NCBI GenBank assembly: GCA_040221975.1
Contig: JAVJWR010000036.1
Coordinates: 340,179 to 404,178 of the forward strand
Direction of reading: 5' to 3'
Length of the DNA: 64,000 nucleotides
Origin: Haliea sp040221975
Lineage (GTDB): Bacteria; Pseudomonadota; Gammaproteobacteria; Pseudomonadales; Halieaceae
The position numbers were made by a program, and so were the translations under genes. Positions 43,094 to 51,648 of the stretch are shown here, piece after piece; positions within the stretch are counted from its first letter, which is position 1, and the number at the start of each line of letters is the position of its first letter. The notes beneath the pieces are model-generated. The model was given only the letters and a program-made list of their open reading frames with translations, made no database searches and was not told the DNA's origin.

Positions 43094-43122
43094 TTTATAC
43101 CAGAAGGCACCCCGCTGCGCAA
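43094..43122 (-). promoter_or_regulatory. rpmB-rpmG promoter
   Basis: On the minus strand TTGCGC (43117-43122) and TATAAA (43094-43099) are exactly 17 nt apart, about 85 nt upstream of rpmB and in the gap between radC and rpmB. A good sigma-70 match for a ribosomal protein pair. Confidence 0.65.
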
Positions 43123-43135
43123 GCAAAAGCGGGGA

Positions 43136-43810
43136 TTACAACAGGCCGCTTTCCGCGAAGGAATAGCTCTGGCCGCGGCCGATGATAACATGGTCCAGTA
43201 CCCGGATATCCAGCAAGCCCAGGGCAGACTGCAGGCGCTCGGTGATACGCCTGTCCGCCTGGCTGGGCTCTGCCACCCCGGACGGATGATTGTGCGCCAG
43301 GATGACCGCCGCGGCGTGATATTGCAGGGCGCGAACCGCCACCTCCCGGGGATACACCGCCGCGCCGTCAAGGGTACCGTAGAACAGGTCTTCACAGCGC
43401 AGGATACGGTGCTGGTTGTCCAGGAACAGGCAAGTGAACACTTCCCGCTGCTGGCCGCCGAGATGGTGCTGCAGAAAGCGGCGGGTTTCCCGCGGGCTGC
43501 ACAGGGCGCTGCCGGCCCTGGCCTCCTCTAGCGCGTGCCTGCGGGCAAGCTCCAGGGCCGCTGCCAGCTGTGCGACCTTGCCCGCACCCATCCCGGGGCT
43601 GCCCAGCAGGGTCTCCTGCCCCGCCGCCAGCAGGCCCGAAAGGCTGCCAAAACGCAGCAGCAGTTCCCGGGCCATATCCAGTGCCGTATGACCCCGGCGC
43701 CCGGTGCGCAGCATTACCGCCAGCACCTCCGCATCCGACAGTGACGCCGCCCCCCGCTGCAACAGCTTGTCCCGCGGCCCCTCCCCGGTGCCCCAGTGCC
43801 TCATCGACAT
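43136..43810 (-). CDS. radC: RadC family JAB/MPN domain protein
   Basis: A 224-residue protein. The N-terminal helix-hairpin-helix part (PRDKLLQRGAASLSDAEVLAV in parts, LLGSPGMGAGKVAQL) precedes the metalloprotease-like JAB domain with VILAHNHPSGVAEPSQADR, the JAMM zinc motif. Despite its name its role in DNA repair is not supported in E. coli, and the function is open. It is divergent from coaBC, as in pseudomonads. Confidence 0.95.
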   Translation of the reverse strand: MSMRHWGTGEGPRDKLLQRGAASLSDAEVLAVMLRTGRRGHTALDMARELLLRFGSLSGLLAAGQETLLGSPGMGAGKVAQLAAALELARRHALEEARAGSALCSPRETRRFLQHHLGGQQREVFTCLFLDNQHRILRCEDLFYGTLDGAAVYPREVAVRALQYHAAAVILAHNHPSGVAEPSQADRRITERLQSALGLLDIRVLDHVIIGRGQSYSFAESGLL

Positions 43811-43909
43811 CGGCTTACCCTCCCTGGCAATGCCCGCGCTGTGTCAAATCGCCTGACGTGGTGGTATTGTTTCCCCACTCAACCCTATTGTCCCAGTTCG
43901 GTGGCCGCA

Positions 43910-45115
43910 GTGGCACATCTTTTCAATCGCAATATTGTGCTCGGCGTCACTGGCGGCATCGCTGCCTACAAGTCCGCGGAACTGGTGCGCCAGCTGCAGG
44001 AACTGGGGGCCGATGTGCGGGTGATCATGACCCGTGGCGCCCGGGAGTTCATCACCCCCCTCACCCTGCAGGCCCTGTCCGGCAGACCGGTCCACACGGA
44101 GCTGCTGGATCCCGATGCGGAGCTGGGCATGGGCCATATCGAGCTCGCCCGCTGGGCCGACCTGCTGCTGATCGCCCCGGCGACAGCAGACCTGCTGGCA
44201 AGACTCGCCGCGGGCCGCGCCGACGACCTGCTGACCACCGTTGCCCTGGCGACTGCCGCACCCAGACTGTTGGCCCCGGCAATGAACCAGCAGATGTGGC
44301 GCGACCCGGCCACCACCGCCAATGTCGCCACCCTGACCGAGCGCGGCTTCCATATGATCGGTCCCGCTGCGGGCGAGCAAGCCTGTGGCGACATCGGCCC
44401 GGGGCGCATGGAGCAGCCCGCGGTCATTGCCCAGGCGGCCGCCGCCCTGTTCAGCAGTGGCCTGCTCGCGGGCCGACGCGTGCTGATCACGGCGGGCCCC
44501 ACCCGGGAGGCCCTAGACCCGGTGCGCTACCTCTCCAACCACAGCTCCGGCAAGATGGGCTTCGCCCTGGCACAGGCCGCCACCGACGCCGGCGCCCACA
44601 CCACCCTGGTGAGCGGCCCGGTCCACCTGTCGACACCGGATCATGTGCACAGAATTGATGTACAAAGCGCAGAAGACATGTTGCGTGAATGCCTCGCGCT
44701 GGCGCCCTCCTGCGATATCTTCATCGCCTGCGCGGCGGTGGCCGACTACCGCCCGGCGGACGTCGCCGCACAGAAAATCAAGAAAGGCGCAGAGCGAATT
44801 ACCCTGGAGCTGCAGCGCAACCCGGATATTCTCGCCACCGTGAGCGCCAGTCCCGGCGCGCCATTTACCGTGGGATTTGCAGCGGAGACCAACGATGTGC
44901 TGACCTACGCCAGGGGCAAACTGGAGCACAAGGGCCTGGACATGATTGTCGCCAACGATGTCTCCAACACCGCCATCGGGTTCAACAGCGAGCACAACGC
45001 CGTGACCGTGCTCTGGCGCAGTGGCAGCAGGCAACTGGAACAGGCGAGCAAGAGCGTCATCGCCCGGGAGCTGATTGCTCTCATCGCCGCACAGCTGGAC
45101 AGCAACCATGACTGA
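43910..45115 (+). CDS. coaBC: bifunctional phosphopantothenoylcysteine decarboxylase / phosphopantothenate-cysteine ligase
   Basis: About 401 residues. Two in-frame GTG codons (43901 and 43910) are plausible starts; the frame is open from 43796 but that part lacks homology. The N-terminal FMN-dependent decarboxylase (CoaC) shows LGVTGGIAAYKSAELVRQL, a His in GMGHIELARWADLLLIAPAT in parts and APAMNQQMWRDPA. The C-terminal ligase (CoaB) starts near residue 185 with RRVLITAGPTREALDPVRYL in parts and SNHSSGKMG, then CAAVADYRPADVAAQKIKK in parts. It makes 4'-phosphopantetheine, the substrate of CoaD, from phosphopantothenate. It overlaps algC by 8 nt. No dut gene lies between, unlike many relatives. 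Confidence 0.95.
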   Translation: MAHLFNRNIVLGVTGGIAAYKSAELVRQLQELGADVRVIMTRGAREFITPLTLQALSGRPVHTELLDPDAELGMGHIELARWADLLLIAPATADLLARLAAGRADDLLTTVALATAAPRLLAPAMNQQMWRDPATTANVATLTERGFHMIGPAAGEQACGDIGPGRMEQPAVIAQAAAALFSSGLLAGRRVLITAGPTREALDPVRYLSNHSSGKMGFALAQAATDAGAHTTLVSGPVHLSTPDHVHRIDVQSAEDMLRECLALAPSCDIFIACAAVADYRPADVAAQKIKKGAERITLELQRNPDILATVSASPGAPFTVGFAAETNDVLTYARGKLEHKGLDMIVANDVSNTAIGFNSEHNAVTVLWRSGSRQLEQASKSVIARELIALIAAQLDSNHD

Positions 45116-47648
45116 TCGCGATCCACACAACAGCCGCGGCGTGGTCGCCGGCAACAAGGCCCTGCTCAAGATTACGGCCCTGGCGCTGACACTGGCACTG
45201 GCGCCGCTGTTGGCCGGGTTCGCCTATTTGGGACTGGTGCGGGACCCGCAGCTGGAGAGCCGGAACATCCATGCCGTCAGTGCCATGGTCGCCAGGCAAC
45301 AGGCAACCAGCCTGTCCTCACTGCTGCAGGACCTGGGCCAACGGCTGCAGCAGGCAGGCAATGCTGCATCCTGGCAACTGCAGCTACGTGATGGAGCCGA
45401 CCCGGGAGCACTGGCGCAGTCGTTGCTGCCTTTCTTCCCGGAGTTTTCGGAACTGAGGCTGGTGCCCCTGACAGATATGGGGACGGCCACTCTGGGCGAG
45501 GGTCACTACGGCCTCCGCAGCCACATAGAAGTCGACCTGGTGCGACGGGCCGCGGCTGGCGAGGGCGTGCGACCCGAGGCCTACCGCGTCGACGGCGAAC
45601 TACTCACCGCCATTGCCCATCTCGCCCACAACCCGGCGACCGACGAAAACCAAACCGTGGTCCTCGGAACCCTGCGTGAACAAGTGCTGATTTCGCGCCT
45701 GCAGGTCGGCGACGGTGAGTTCGGCGAAGTGACCCTGCAACAGCAGTTCGGCAATGACCACAACGATTTCCTGCGCACTGGCCAGGCCAGTACGGAGGGG
45801 CGTCCCTACCAGGCGTCGCACGCCGTCCCCACAACCGCCTGGCAGGTGACGTTCACCCCCTCCACCACCCTGATGCAGGATCTCGCCGTGAGCCGGCTGC
45901 CGTTGCTGCTGGTGCTGGGCCTGCTGCTGGCGGGAGTCTGCGCCGGACTGTTCACGGTGGCGCTGTGGCTGCCGCGCCTGGTTGGGCGGGACGTTGCGCG
46001 CATCATCGACTCCGCTGGCCTGAAAAGCCGCCTGCACCTTGATATTCCCCACCTGGTACCCCTGGGACAACACCTGCGCAGGCTGCTGGGCGGGCAGACG
46101 ATGGCGGCCACCCCAGACAGCGGCGATCGACCCTCACCCCCTGAGGTGCTCACCGGCCATCACCTGACCAATCCCCTGTTCCAGCGCACCGCCATTCTGG
46201 ATGGGGAACAGGCTGAAGGCGACGAAAGCCTGGAACTGGAACTGCCGGAAAGCAGCGCGGCGCAAGACACCGCGCTGCTACTGCCGCCGCACATTTTCCG
46301 TGCCTATGATATCCGGGGGGACGCTGACAATGAGTTGGCCGATAGCGCCGTTGACCTGATCGCCAGAGCGATAGGTACCCTGGCGGCCGAAAAGAATGAG
46401 GATACGCTGGTGGTGGGCTGCGACGGTCGCGAGTCCAGCCCAAGGATCAAGCGGGCGCTGATCCAGGGCCTGCTGAGTACCGGGCGCCAGGTGGTCGACA
46501 TCGGCGTGGTACCTACACCGCTACTCTATTACGCCACCCGCAAGCTGGAGACTCGCTCCGGCGTCATGGTCACCGGCAGCCACAACCCCGCCGCGGACAA
46601 CGGTCTCAAGATAGTCTTGAAAAACCACACCATTGCCGGTGGCCTGGTGCAACGGATTCGGGAGTCGGCCCTGGAAGCCAATTTCTGCGAGGACCAGGGC
46701 GCACTGACTCACAAAGACCTGCTGCCCGAGTATCTGGAAGAAGTGGTCCGCGATATCGCCCTGCCGGTTCCCCTGAAACTGGTTATTGACGCCGGCAACG
46801 GCGCGACCAGCGAAATAGCACCACGTCTCTTCACCGAGCTGGGCTGCGAGGTGCTGCCCCTGTTCTGTGATATCGATGGCAGCTTTCCCAATCGCTCTCC
46901 CGATACCAGCCGGGAGGACAACCTGGCGGCCCTGGTCGCAACCGTTGTACGCGAAAAGGCTGACCTGGGGATCGCCTTCGATGGCGACGGTGACCGGGTC
47001 GCAGTGGTAACCGGTTCCGGACGCATACTGCGCACGGACCAGCTGATGATGCTCTACGTGCAGGATGTCGTCTCCCGCAACCCGGGCACCGATGTGGTGT
47101 TTGACATCAAGTGCAGCCGCAATCTCGCCCAGCTGGTCGTGACCCACGGCGGCCGGCCGGTACTGTCGAAAACCGGCCACGCCTTCATGAAGGAGAAAAT
47201 GGCGGAAACAGGTGCCCTGCTCGGCGGTGAATTTTCGGGGCACATTTTCTTTGGCGAGCGCTGGTACGGTTTCGACGATGGCCTGTACGCCGCAGCCAGG
47301 CTGGCGGAGATCATAAGCAATCAGGGCGAGACCCTTGATCAGCTGATGACTGCATTCCCCGAAACGGCAAACACGCCTGAAATCCTGATTCCCGTGCCTG
47401 AGGCCGGCAAGTTCGCACTAGTGAAGAAGCTCATCGAGACCGCCAGCTTTCCCGAGGGCAAGATCAACACACTGGATGGCCTGCGGGTTGATTTCAACGA
47501 TGGCTGGGGCCTGGTCCGGGCCTCCAATACCTCCGCCGCCCTCACCGCCCGCTTTGAGGCCTCCACAACGGAGCAGTTGCGGCTTATCATGGACGCATTC
47601 CGGGGCCAGCTCGCCGCCATTGAGCCCGGCCTCGAAATTCCCGACTGA
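45108..47648 (+). CDS. algC: phosphomannomutase/phosphoglucomutase with membrane-anchored N-terminal extension
   Basis: An 846-residue protein from ATG 45108. Residues about 19-43 and 263-290 are membrane helices (ALALTLALAPLLAGFAYLGL; PLLLVLGLLLAGVCAGLFTV), enclosing a ~220-residue probably periplasmic domain. After a linker, the catalytic AlgC part begins near 393 (PPHIFRAYDIRGD). It carries the phosphoserine loop VMVTGSHNPAADNG, metal loop AFDGDGDRVAVV, sugar loop GGEFSGHIFF and the phosphate loop VRASNTSAALTARFE. AlgC converts mannose-6-P or glucose-6-P to the 1-phosphates for LPS and exopolysaccharide. The crystallised P. aeruginosa AlgC is 463 residues, so about 390 residues are extra here. 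The extension could anchor it at the membrane or sense a signal. Confidence 0.93.
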   Translation: MTDRDPHNSRGVVAGNKALLKITALALTLALAPLLAGFAYLGLVRDPQLESRNIHAVSAMVARQQATSLSSLLQDLGQRLQQAGNAASWQLQLRDGADPGALAQSLLPFFPEFSELRLVPLTDMGTATLGEGHYGLRSHIEVDLVRRAAAGEGVRPEAYRVDGELLTAIAHLAHNPATDENQTVVLGTLREQVLISRLQVGDGEFGEVTLQQQFGNDHNDFLRTGQASTEGRPYQASHAVPTTAWQVTFTPSTTLMQDLAVSRLPLLLVLGLLLAGVCAGLFTVALWLPRLVGRDVARIIDSAGLKSRLHLDIPHLVPLGQHLRRLLGGQTMAATPDSGDRPSPPEVLTGHHLTNPLFQRTAILDGEQAEGDESLELELPESSAAQDTALLLPPHIFRAYDIRGDADNELADSAVDLIARAIGTLAAEKNEDTLVVGCDGRESSPRIKRALIQGLLSTGRQVVDIGVVPTPLLYYATRKLETRSGVMVTGSHNPAADNGLKIVLKNHTIAGGLVQRIRESALEANFCEDQGALTHKDLLPEYLEEVVRDIALPVPLKLVIDAGNGATSEIAPRLFTELGCEVLPLFCDIDGSFPNRSPDTSREDNLAALVATVVREKADLGIAFDGDGDRVAVVTGSGRILRTDQLMMLYVQDVVSRNPGTDVVFDIKCSRNLAQLVVTHGGRPVLSKTGHAFMKEKMAETGALLGGEFSGHIFFGERWYGFDDGLYAAARLAEIISNQGETLDQLMTAFPETANTPEILIPVPEAGKFALVKKLIETASFPEGKINTLDGLRVDFNDGWGLVRASNTSAALTARFEASTTEQLRLIMDAFRGQLAAIEPGLEIPD

Positions 47649-47687
47649 CCTCACCAATCCGGGCGCAAGCCCTGCGCAGGAACTGTT

Positions 47688-48590
47688 ATGTCACTCGATC
47701 GTGATTCCGCCATGAATATTGCCAGGGTACTGACCGAGGCCCTGCCCTACATCCAGCGTTTTACCGGCAAGACGATCGTGGTCAAGTTCGGCGGCAATGC
47801 CATGGTGGACCCGCTGCTGCACGAGAGCTTCGCCCGCGATGTGGTATTGATGAAACTGGTGGGCATGAACCCGGTGATCGTGCACGGTGGCGGTCCCCAG
47901 ATCGGGCAACTGCTGGAAAAACTCAATATACACACCGAATTCGTCAACGGCATGCGAGTGACCAACAGTGAAACCATGGACGTGGTGGAAATGGTGCTCG
48001 GTGGAAGCGTGAACAAGGAGATTGTCTCCTCCATCAGTCGCGCCGGTGGCAAGGCCATCGGCGTGACCGGCAAGGATGGCCAGCTGATCCGCGCCCGCAA
48101 GTTGCAGGTCAGCCGCTTCAGCCCGGAGCTGGGTGCCTCCGAAATCATCGATATCGGCCAAGTCGGGGAAGTCGAGCAGATCGACACCGAAGTCTTGCAG
48201 GTCATCCTCGGCAGCCACTTCATTCCGGTCATTGCACCGATAGGCGTTGACCGCGAGGGTAACACCTACAATATCAACGCCGACCTGGTAGCCGGGAAGA
48301 TCGCCCAGGTAATGCGCGCGGAAAAATTGATGTTGCTGACCAACATCTCCGGCCTGCTGGACAAGGACGGCAACATCCTGACCGGCCTCAGTACCCGGCA
48401 GGTCGACGAACTGATTGCGGACGGCACCATCAGCGGTGGCATGCTGCCGAAGATCAGCTGCGCGCTGGACGCGGTAAACTCGGGCGTGGCGAGCGCCCAC
48501 ATCATCGACGGACGGGTACCCCATGCGGTGCTGCTGGAAATCTTTACCGACATCGGTATTGGCACCCTGATCACCAGCCGTCCGGGCTGA
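47688..48590 (+). CDS. argB: acetylglutamate kinase
   Basis: Second step of arginine synthesis: phosphorylates N-acetylglutamate. The 300-residue protein has KTIVVKFGGNAMVDPLLHES in parts, VIVHGGGPQIGQLLEKL, EFVNGMRVTNSETMDVVEMV in parts, NINADLVAGKIAQV and DGTISGGMLPKISCALDAV in parts. The N-terminal ~25 residues (SLDRDSAMNIARVLTEALPYI in parts) are typical of the arginine-inhibited form. It follows algC by 39 nt, as in pseudomonads. Confidence 0.97.
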   Translation: MSLDRDSAMNIARVLTEALPYIQRFTGKTIVVKFGGNAMVDPLLHESFARDVVLMKLVGMNPVIVHGGGPQIGQLLEKLNIHTEFVNGMRVTNSETMDVVEMVLGGSVNKEIVSSISRAGGKAIGVTGKDGQLIRARKLQVSRFSPELGASEIIDIGQVGEVEQIDTEVLQVILGSHFIPVIAPIGVDREGNTYNINADLVAGKIAQVMRAEKLMLLTNISGLLDKDGNILTGLSTRQVDELIADGTISGGMLPKISCALDAVNSGVASAHIIDGRVPHAVLLEIFTDIGIGTLITSRPG

Positions 48591-48684
48591 GTCGGCGAAA
48601 AAGGCCCGGCATCGGTCCGGAGCTTGTTGCAGGACCGTCGGCGAGCCGCTAGCATAATCCCATCCTCTGCCGATCGTGAGCGTC

Positions 48685-49317
48685 ATGCCGCCGAAGAAAT
48701 CCCAACGCCGCCAGCAGATCCTGGAAGCACTCGCCCAGATGCTGGAAGCCAGCCCCGGCACACGCATCACCACAGCGGGCCTGGCGCGCCAGGTGGGTGT
48801 CTCGGAAGCGGCACTGTATCGCCACTTTCCCAGCAAGGGCAAAATGTTCGAGGGTCTGATCGAATTCATCGAGGACACCCTGTTCTCCCGCATCAGCATC
48901 ATCCTCAACGAAGAGCCTGGCGCAGCCGCGCGCTGTGAGAAGATGCTGTTATTGTTGCTGGCCTTCACCGAGCGCAATCCCGGTATTACCCGTATCCTTA
49001 CCGGTGACGCCCTGACGGGCGAAACCGGGCGCCTGCACCAGCGGGTAGCACAGCTGTTTGATCGCTACGAAACGCAGCTGAAGCAAGTACTGCGGGAAGC
49101 GGAACTGCGGGAGGGGCTGCGTCCCGTGATCCCCCTGGGAGCGGCGGCCAATCTATTGATGGCAACGGCAGAGGGGCGGATCGCCCAGTTCGTGCGCAGC
49201 GGATTCACCCGCTCACCGACGGCGAACTGGCAGGACCAGTGGGAGATGTTGATGGCCGGCTTCTTTCGCCAGACTGTAGCGAGCCCCGCGGCTGGGCCCC
49301 TGATGGGGCAAGCCTAG
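48685..49317 (+). CDS. slmA: TetR-fold nucleoid occlusion factor SlmA
   Basis: The product is 210 residues from ATG 48685 (a GTG 9 nt earlier is in frame). N-terminal helix-turn-helix: SQRRQQILEALAQMLEASPG, ITTAGLARQVGVSEAALYRH and FPSKGKMFEGLIEFIEDTLF. SlmA binds chromosomal sites and blocks FtsZ ring assembly over the nucleoid. The assignment rests on this distinctive helix-turn-helix and on the argB-slmA-pyrE context. A possible promoter TTGCAG-N17-TAGCAT lies at 48627-48655. It converges on the gene at 49355. Confidence 0.9.
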   Translation: MPPKKSQRRQQILEALAQMLEASPGTRITTAGLARQVGVSEAALYRHFPSKGKMFEGLIEFIEDTLFSRISIILNEEPGAAARCEKMLLLLLAFTERNPGITRILTGDALTGETGRLHQRVAQLFDRYETQLKQVLREAELREGLRPVIPLGAAANLLMATAEGRIAQFVRSGFTRSPTANWQDQWEMLMAGFFRQTVASPAAGPLMGQA

Positions 49318-49327
49318 AGGGGCCCCC

Positions 49328-49355
49328 TGGGCGGGCCCCCCTGGGCGGGCCCCCC
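49328..49355. repeat. 14 bp tandem duplication between convergent slmA and 49355 gene
   Basis: TGGGCGGGCCCCCC occurs twice in a row (49328-49341, 49342-49355), preceded by the related GGGGCCCCC. The second copy ends on the first base of the complement of the neighbouring stop codon. GC-rich and self-complementary, it could pause transcription from both sides. Confidence 0.75.
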
Positions 49356-50017
49356 TAATCTTTCTGGCGGGCGGCTGCGCGGCGCCGCTGTACCAACTCT
49401 TCCAGTAGCGTAAAGCGCTCCATGTCCGCGGCATAGCTCATCTCGACTTCCTCTATTTCGCGCTGGCGCTCCGCAATCTGGCGCTCGGTGACACCGACCT
49501 CCTGCTGTAGATCGGCGATGGTTTTCAGCAGCTCCTCATCCACCTCCCAGCCGCGGCGCTCGAGATCCGCCGCCTGGGCCTGATAGTTTTCTATCTGCTG
49601 CCTGAGGCTGCTGCGGTTGCTCTTGAGGATGCTCACCCTGACGCGCAGGTCGCGCAAAGCACGATCGCGCGCAGCCTCTATGTCCGACACCGCGCTGTAG
49701 CGCAGCAACAGGGTCTCATCCCACTTGCGCAGGCGCTCCTCTTCTTTCCGCGCCTCCGCTTCCAGTCGCTGCTGCGCGTTGACGTCGGCGCGTTCCTCCT
49801 CCGAAGGCATTCGCGGCACCACCCGCAATACCACACCGCGGTCATTGAGGACCTCGTAGCCGTTGGCAATGTACTCGGGTGGTACCCGGTGATCGATCAC
49901 CACGACGCCCTCCGCATTGCGATAGCGGTACAACTCCTTGCCCTGGGCATCTGCGAGCGGCACCACGCTCGCCAACAGGAGCGCCAGGGGGAACAACAAA
50001 TAACGGATGTCGGACAT
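49355..50017 (-). CDS. exported coiled-coil protein with DUF4124-like N-terminal part
   Basis: The product is 220 residues from ATG 50017. It has a signal peptide (YLLFPLALLLASVVPLADAQ), a short conserved part GKELYRYRNAEGVVVIDHRV and PPEYIANGYEVLNDRG like DUF4124 proteins, then about 130 residues of charged heptad-rich coiled coil (EERADVNAQQRLEAEARKEEE in parts, IADLQQEVGVTERQIAERQR in parts). It is probably periplasmic. The role is unknown. A start at 50113 would overlap pyrE. It follows pyrE by 37 nt. Confidence 0.8.
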   Translation of the reverse strand: MSDIRYLLFPLALLLASVVPLADAQGKELYRYRNAEGVVVIDHRVPPEYIANGYEVLNDRGVVLRVVPRMPSEEERADVNAQQRLEAEARKEEERLRKWDETLLLRYSAVSDIEAARDRALRDLRVRVSILKSNRSSLRQQIENYQAQAADLERRGWEVDEELLKTIADLQQEVGVTERQIAERQREIEEVEMSYAADMERFTLLEELVQRRRAAARQKD

Positions 50018-50054
50018 GGGCGCCAATATAGAGCCTGGCAGACGGGTAAACAAG

Positions 50055-50699
50055 TCAGACGCCGTAGCGCCGACGGTAGTCACGCATGGCTGCAAGCGCA
50101 TCGGCGTAGTCATCGCCCGCAGCCTCCAGATAGGCGATGATGTGACTCATGTCAATAATGCTCAGCACGGGTATGGCGTGCTCCCGCTCGATTTCCTGGA
50201 TTGCGGACAGCTCACCGGCGCCACGTTCCTGACGGTTCAGGCCGATAGCGACCCCGGCAAGGCTGGCGCCAGCAGATTCAATCATGGCGATGACCTCGCG
50301 GACAGCAGTGCCGGCGGTAATCACATCGTCAATAACCAGAACCCGCCCGCGCAGGGGCGCCCCCACCAAGACACCACCCTCGCCATGGGCTTTGGCTTCC
50401 TTGCGGTTATAGGCAAAGGGAACATCGCGTCCATGGTGGTCAGCCAGCGCAATGGCGGTGGCGGCGGCCAGCGGAATCCCCTTGTAGGCTGGACCCAGGA
50501 GGACATCAAAGTCGAGGCCTGCAGCAACAATACGCTGGGCGTAACAGCGCCCCAGGGCAGCCAGGGCAGCGCCACTGGCAAAGCCGCCCGCATTGAAAAA
50601 ATAGGGGCTGACACGCCCCGACTTCAGGGTAAATTCACCGAACCGGAGTACTTCATGGCGTCGGGCCAGTTCAATGAACTCCTGCTGGTATGCATTCAT
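50055..50699 (-). CDS. pyrE: orotate phosphoribosyltransferase
   Basis: Adds ribose-5-phosphate from PRPP to orotate in pyrimidine synthesis. The 214-residue protein has LRFGEFTLKSGRVSPYFFN, LLGPAYKGIPLAAATAIAL, AYNRKEAKAHGEGG and the PRPP motif RVLVIDDVITAGTAVRE, the full family set. It is divergent from crc, as in Pseudomonas. Confidence 0.97.
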   Translation of the reverse strand: MNAYQQEFIELARRHEVLRFGEFTLKSGRVSPYFFNAGGFASGAALAALGRCYAQRIVAAGLDFDVLLGPAYKGIPLAAATAIALADHHGRDVPFAYNRKEAKAHGEGGVLVGAPLRGRVLVIDDVITAGTAVREVIAMIESAGASLAGVAIGLNRQERGAGELSAIQEIEREHAIPVLSIIDMSHIIAYLEAAGDDYADALAAMRDYRRRYGV

Positions 50700-50828
50700 G
50701 CGCTAATCCGGTGCAGGGTAAAAGCTGCGAAATCGAGGGATTGGGGTTATGCTTTGGCAGTGGCGCCGTTATCATGCGCACCACAACAACGGATTTATGA
50801 TACACGCTCTCTCTGCAAGGGGCCACGC

Positions 50829-51593
50829 ATGAGGATCATCAGTTTCAGTGCCGACGGCATTCAGCAAGCCGCGGGCAATGGTTTCTATGACTGGCTGAGC
50901 GAGCAGGACGCCGATTTCGTCTGCATTCAGGATCTGCGTTGCACAGAATACGACCTGCGGGACGATCTCTACTTCCCGCGGGAGTACAACGCCTATTTCT
51001 TCGACCACGTGGATGGCAAATCCGATGGCGTAGCGATCTACTGTCGCAAGCTGCCCAAGGCCATCATGACCGGCCTCGGCTTCTCGGATTTTGACATGGA
51101 AGGTCGCTATATCCAGGCCGACTACGAGAATTTGAGCGTGGGCTGCCTGCTGGCACCCTATGCGGAACCCGGCAACGCCGACCAGCTGCGGCGCAAGACC
51201 GAATTCTACGGGCTCTTGCAGCACCACCTGCAGAAAATCCGCAACAAGCGCCGGGAGTTCATCATCTGCGGTAACTGGCATATCGCCCACACCGCAGCCG
51301 ATGTCCAGGACACCGAGCACAACAGCACTACCCCCGGCTTCCTCGCGGAAGAACGCCAGTGGATGGATGAGTTGGTCGAATCAGGCTATGTGGACGCCTT
51401 CCGGGAGATCAATTCCGACCACGACGAGTTCAGCTGGTGGCCCGATGGCAAACCCGGCAGCAACGGCTGGCGCACGGACTTCCAGGTGGTGTCCAAGGGG
51501 CTGAAATATGCCGTGGACTACGGTGCCATCTACAAGGCGCGAGTGTTCTCAAGTCACGCGCCGATCATTATGGACTACGACATCGAGGTTTGA
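50829..51593 (+). CDS. crc: Crc-like protein (endonuclease/exonuclease/phosphatase fold, nuclease residues altered)
   Basis: The product is 254 residues from ATG 50829. It has the exonuclease III fold by sequence (ISFSADGIQ, DADFVCIQDLR, YGLLQHHLQKIRNKRREFII in parts, SSHAPIIMDYD), but the catalytic positions are changed. The Asn of the first motif is Ala, the metal-binding Glu is Asp, the GDFN motif reads GNWH, and the Asp before the last His is Ser. This matches Crc of Pseudomonas, which lacks nuclease activity and helps Hfq repress translation of catabolic mRNAs. The pyrE-crc-rph order also matches. Ordinary nuclease function seems unlikely. Confidence 0.88.
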   Translation: MRIISFSADGIQQAAGNGFYDWLSEQDADFVCIQDLRCTEYDLRDDLYFPREYNAYFFDHVDGKSDGVAIYCRKLPKAIMTGLGFSDFDMEGRYIQADYENLSVGCLLAPYAEPGNADQLRRKTEFYGLLQHHLQKIRNKRREFIICGNWHIAHTAADVQDTEHNSTTPGFLAEERQWMDELVESGYVDAFREINSDHDEFSWWPDGKPGSNGWRTDFQVVSKGLKYAVDYGAIYKARVFSSHAPIIMDYDIEV

Positions 51594-51648
51594 TCCGGCG
51601 CAGGGTCGTCTCGGCACCGAGCTCCCTGCCAAATCCACCGCCATAAAT

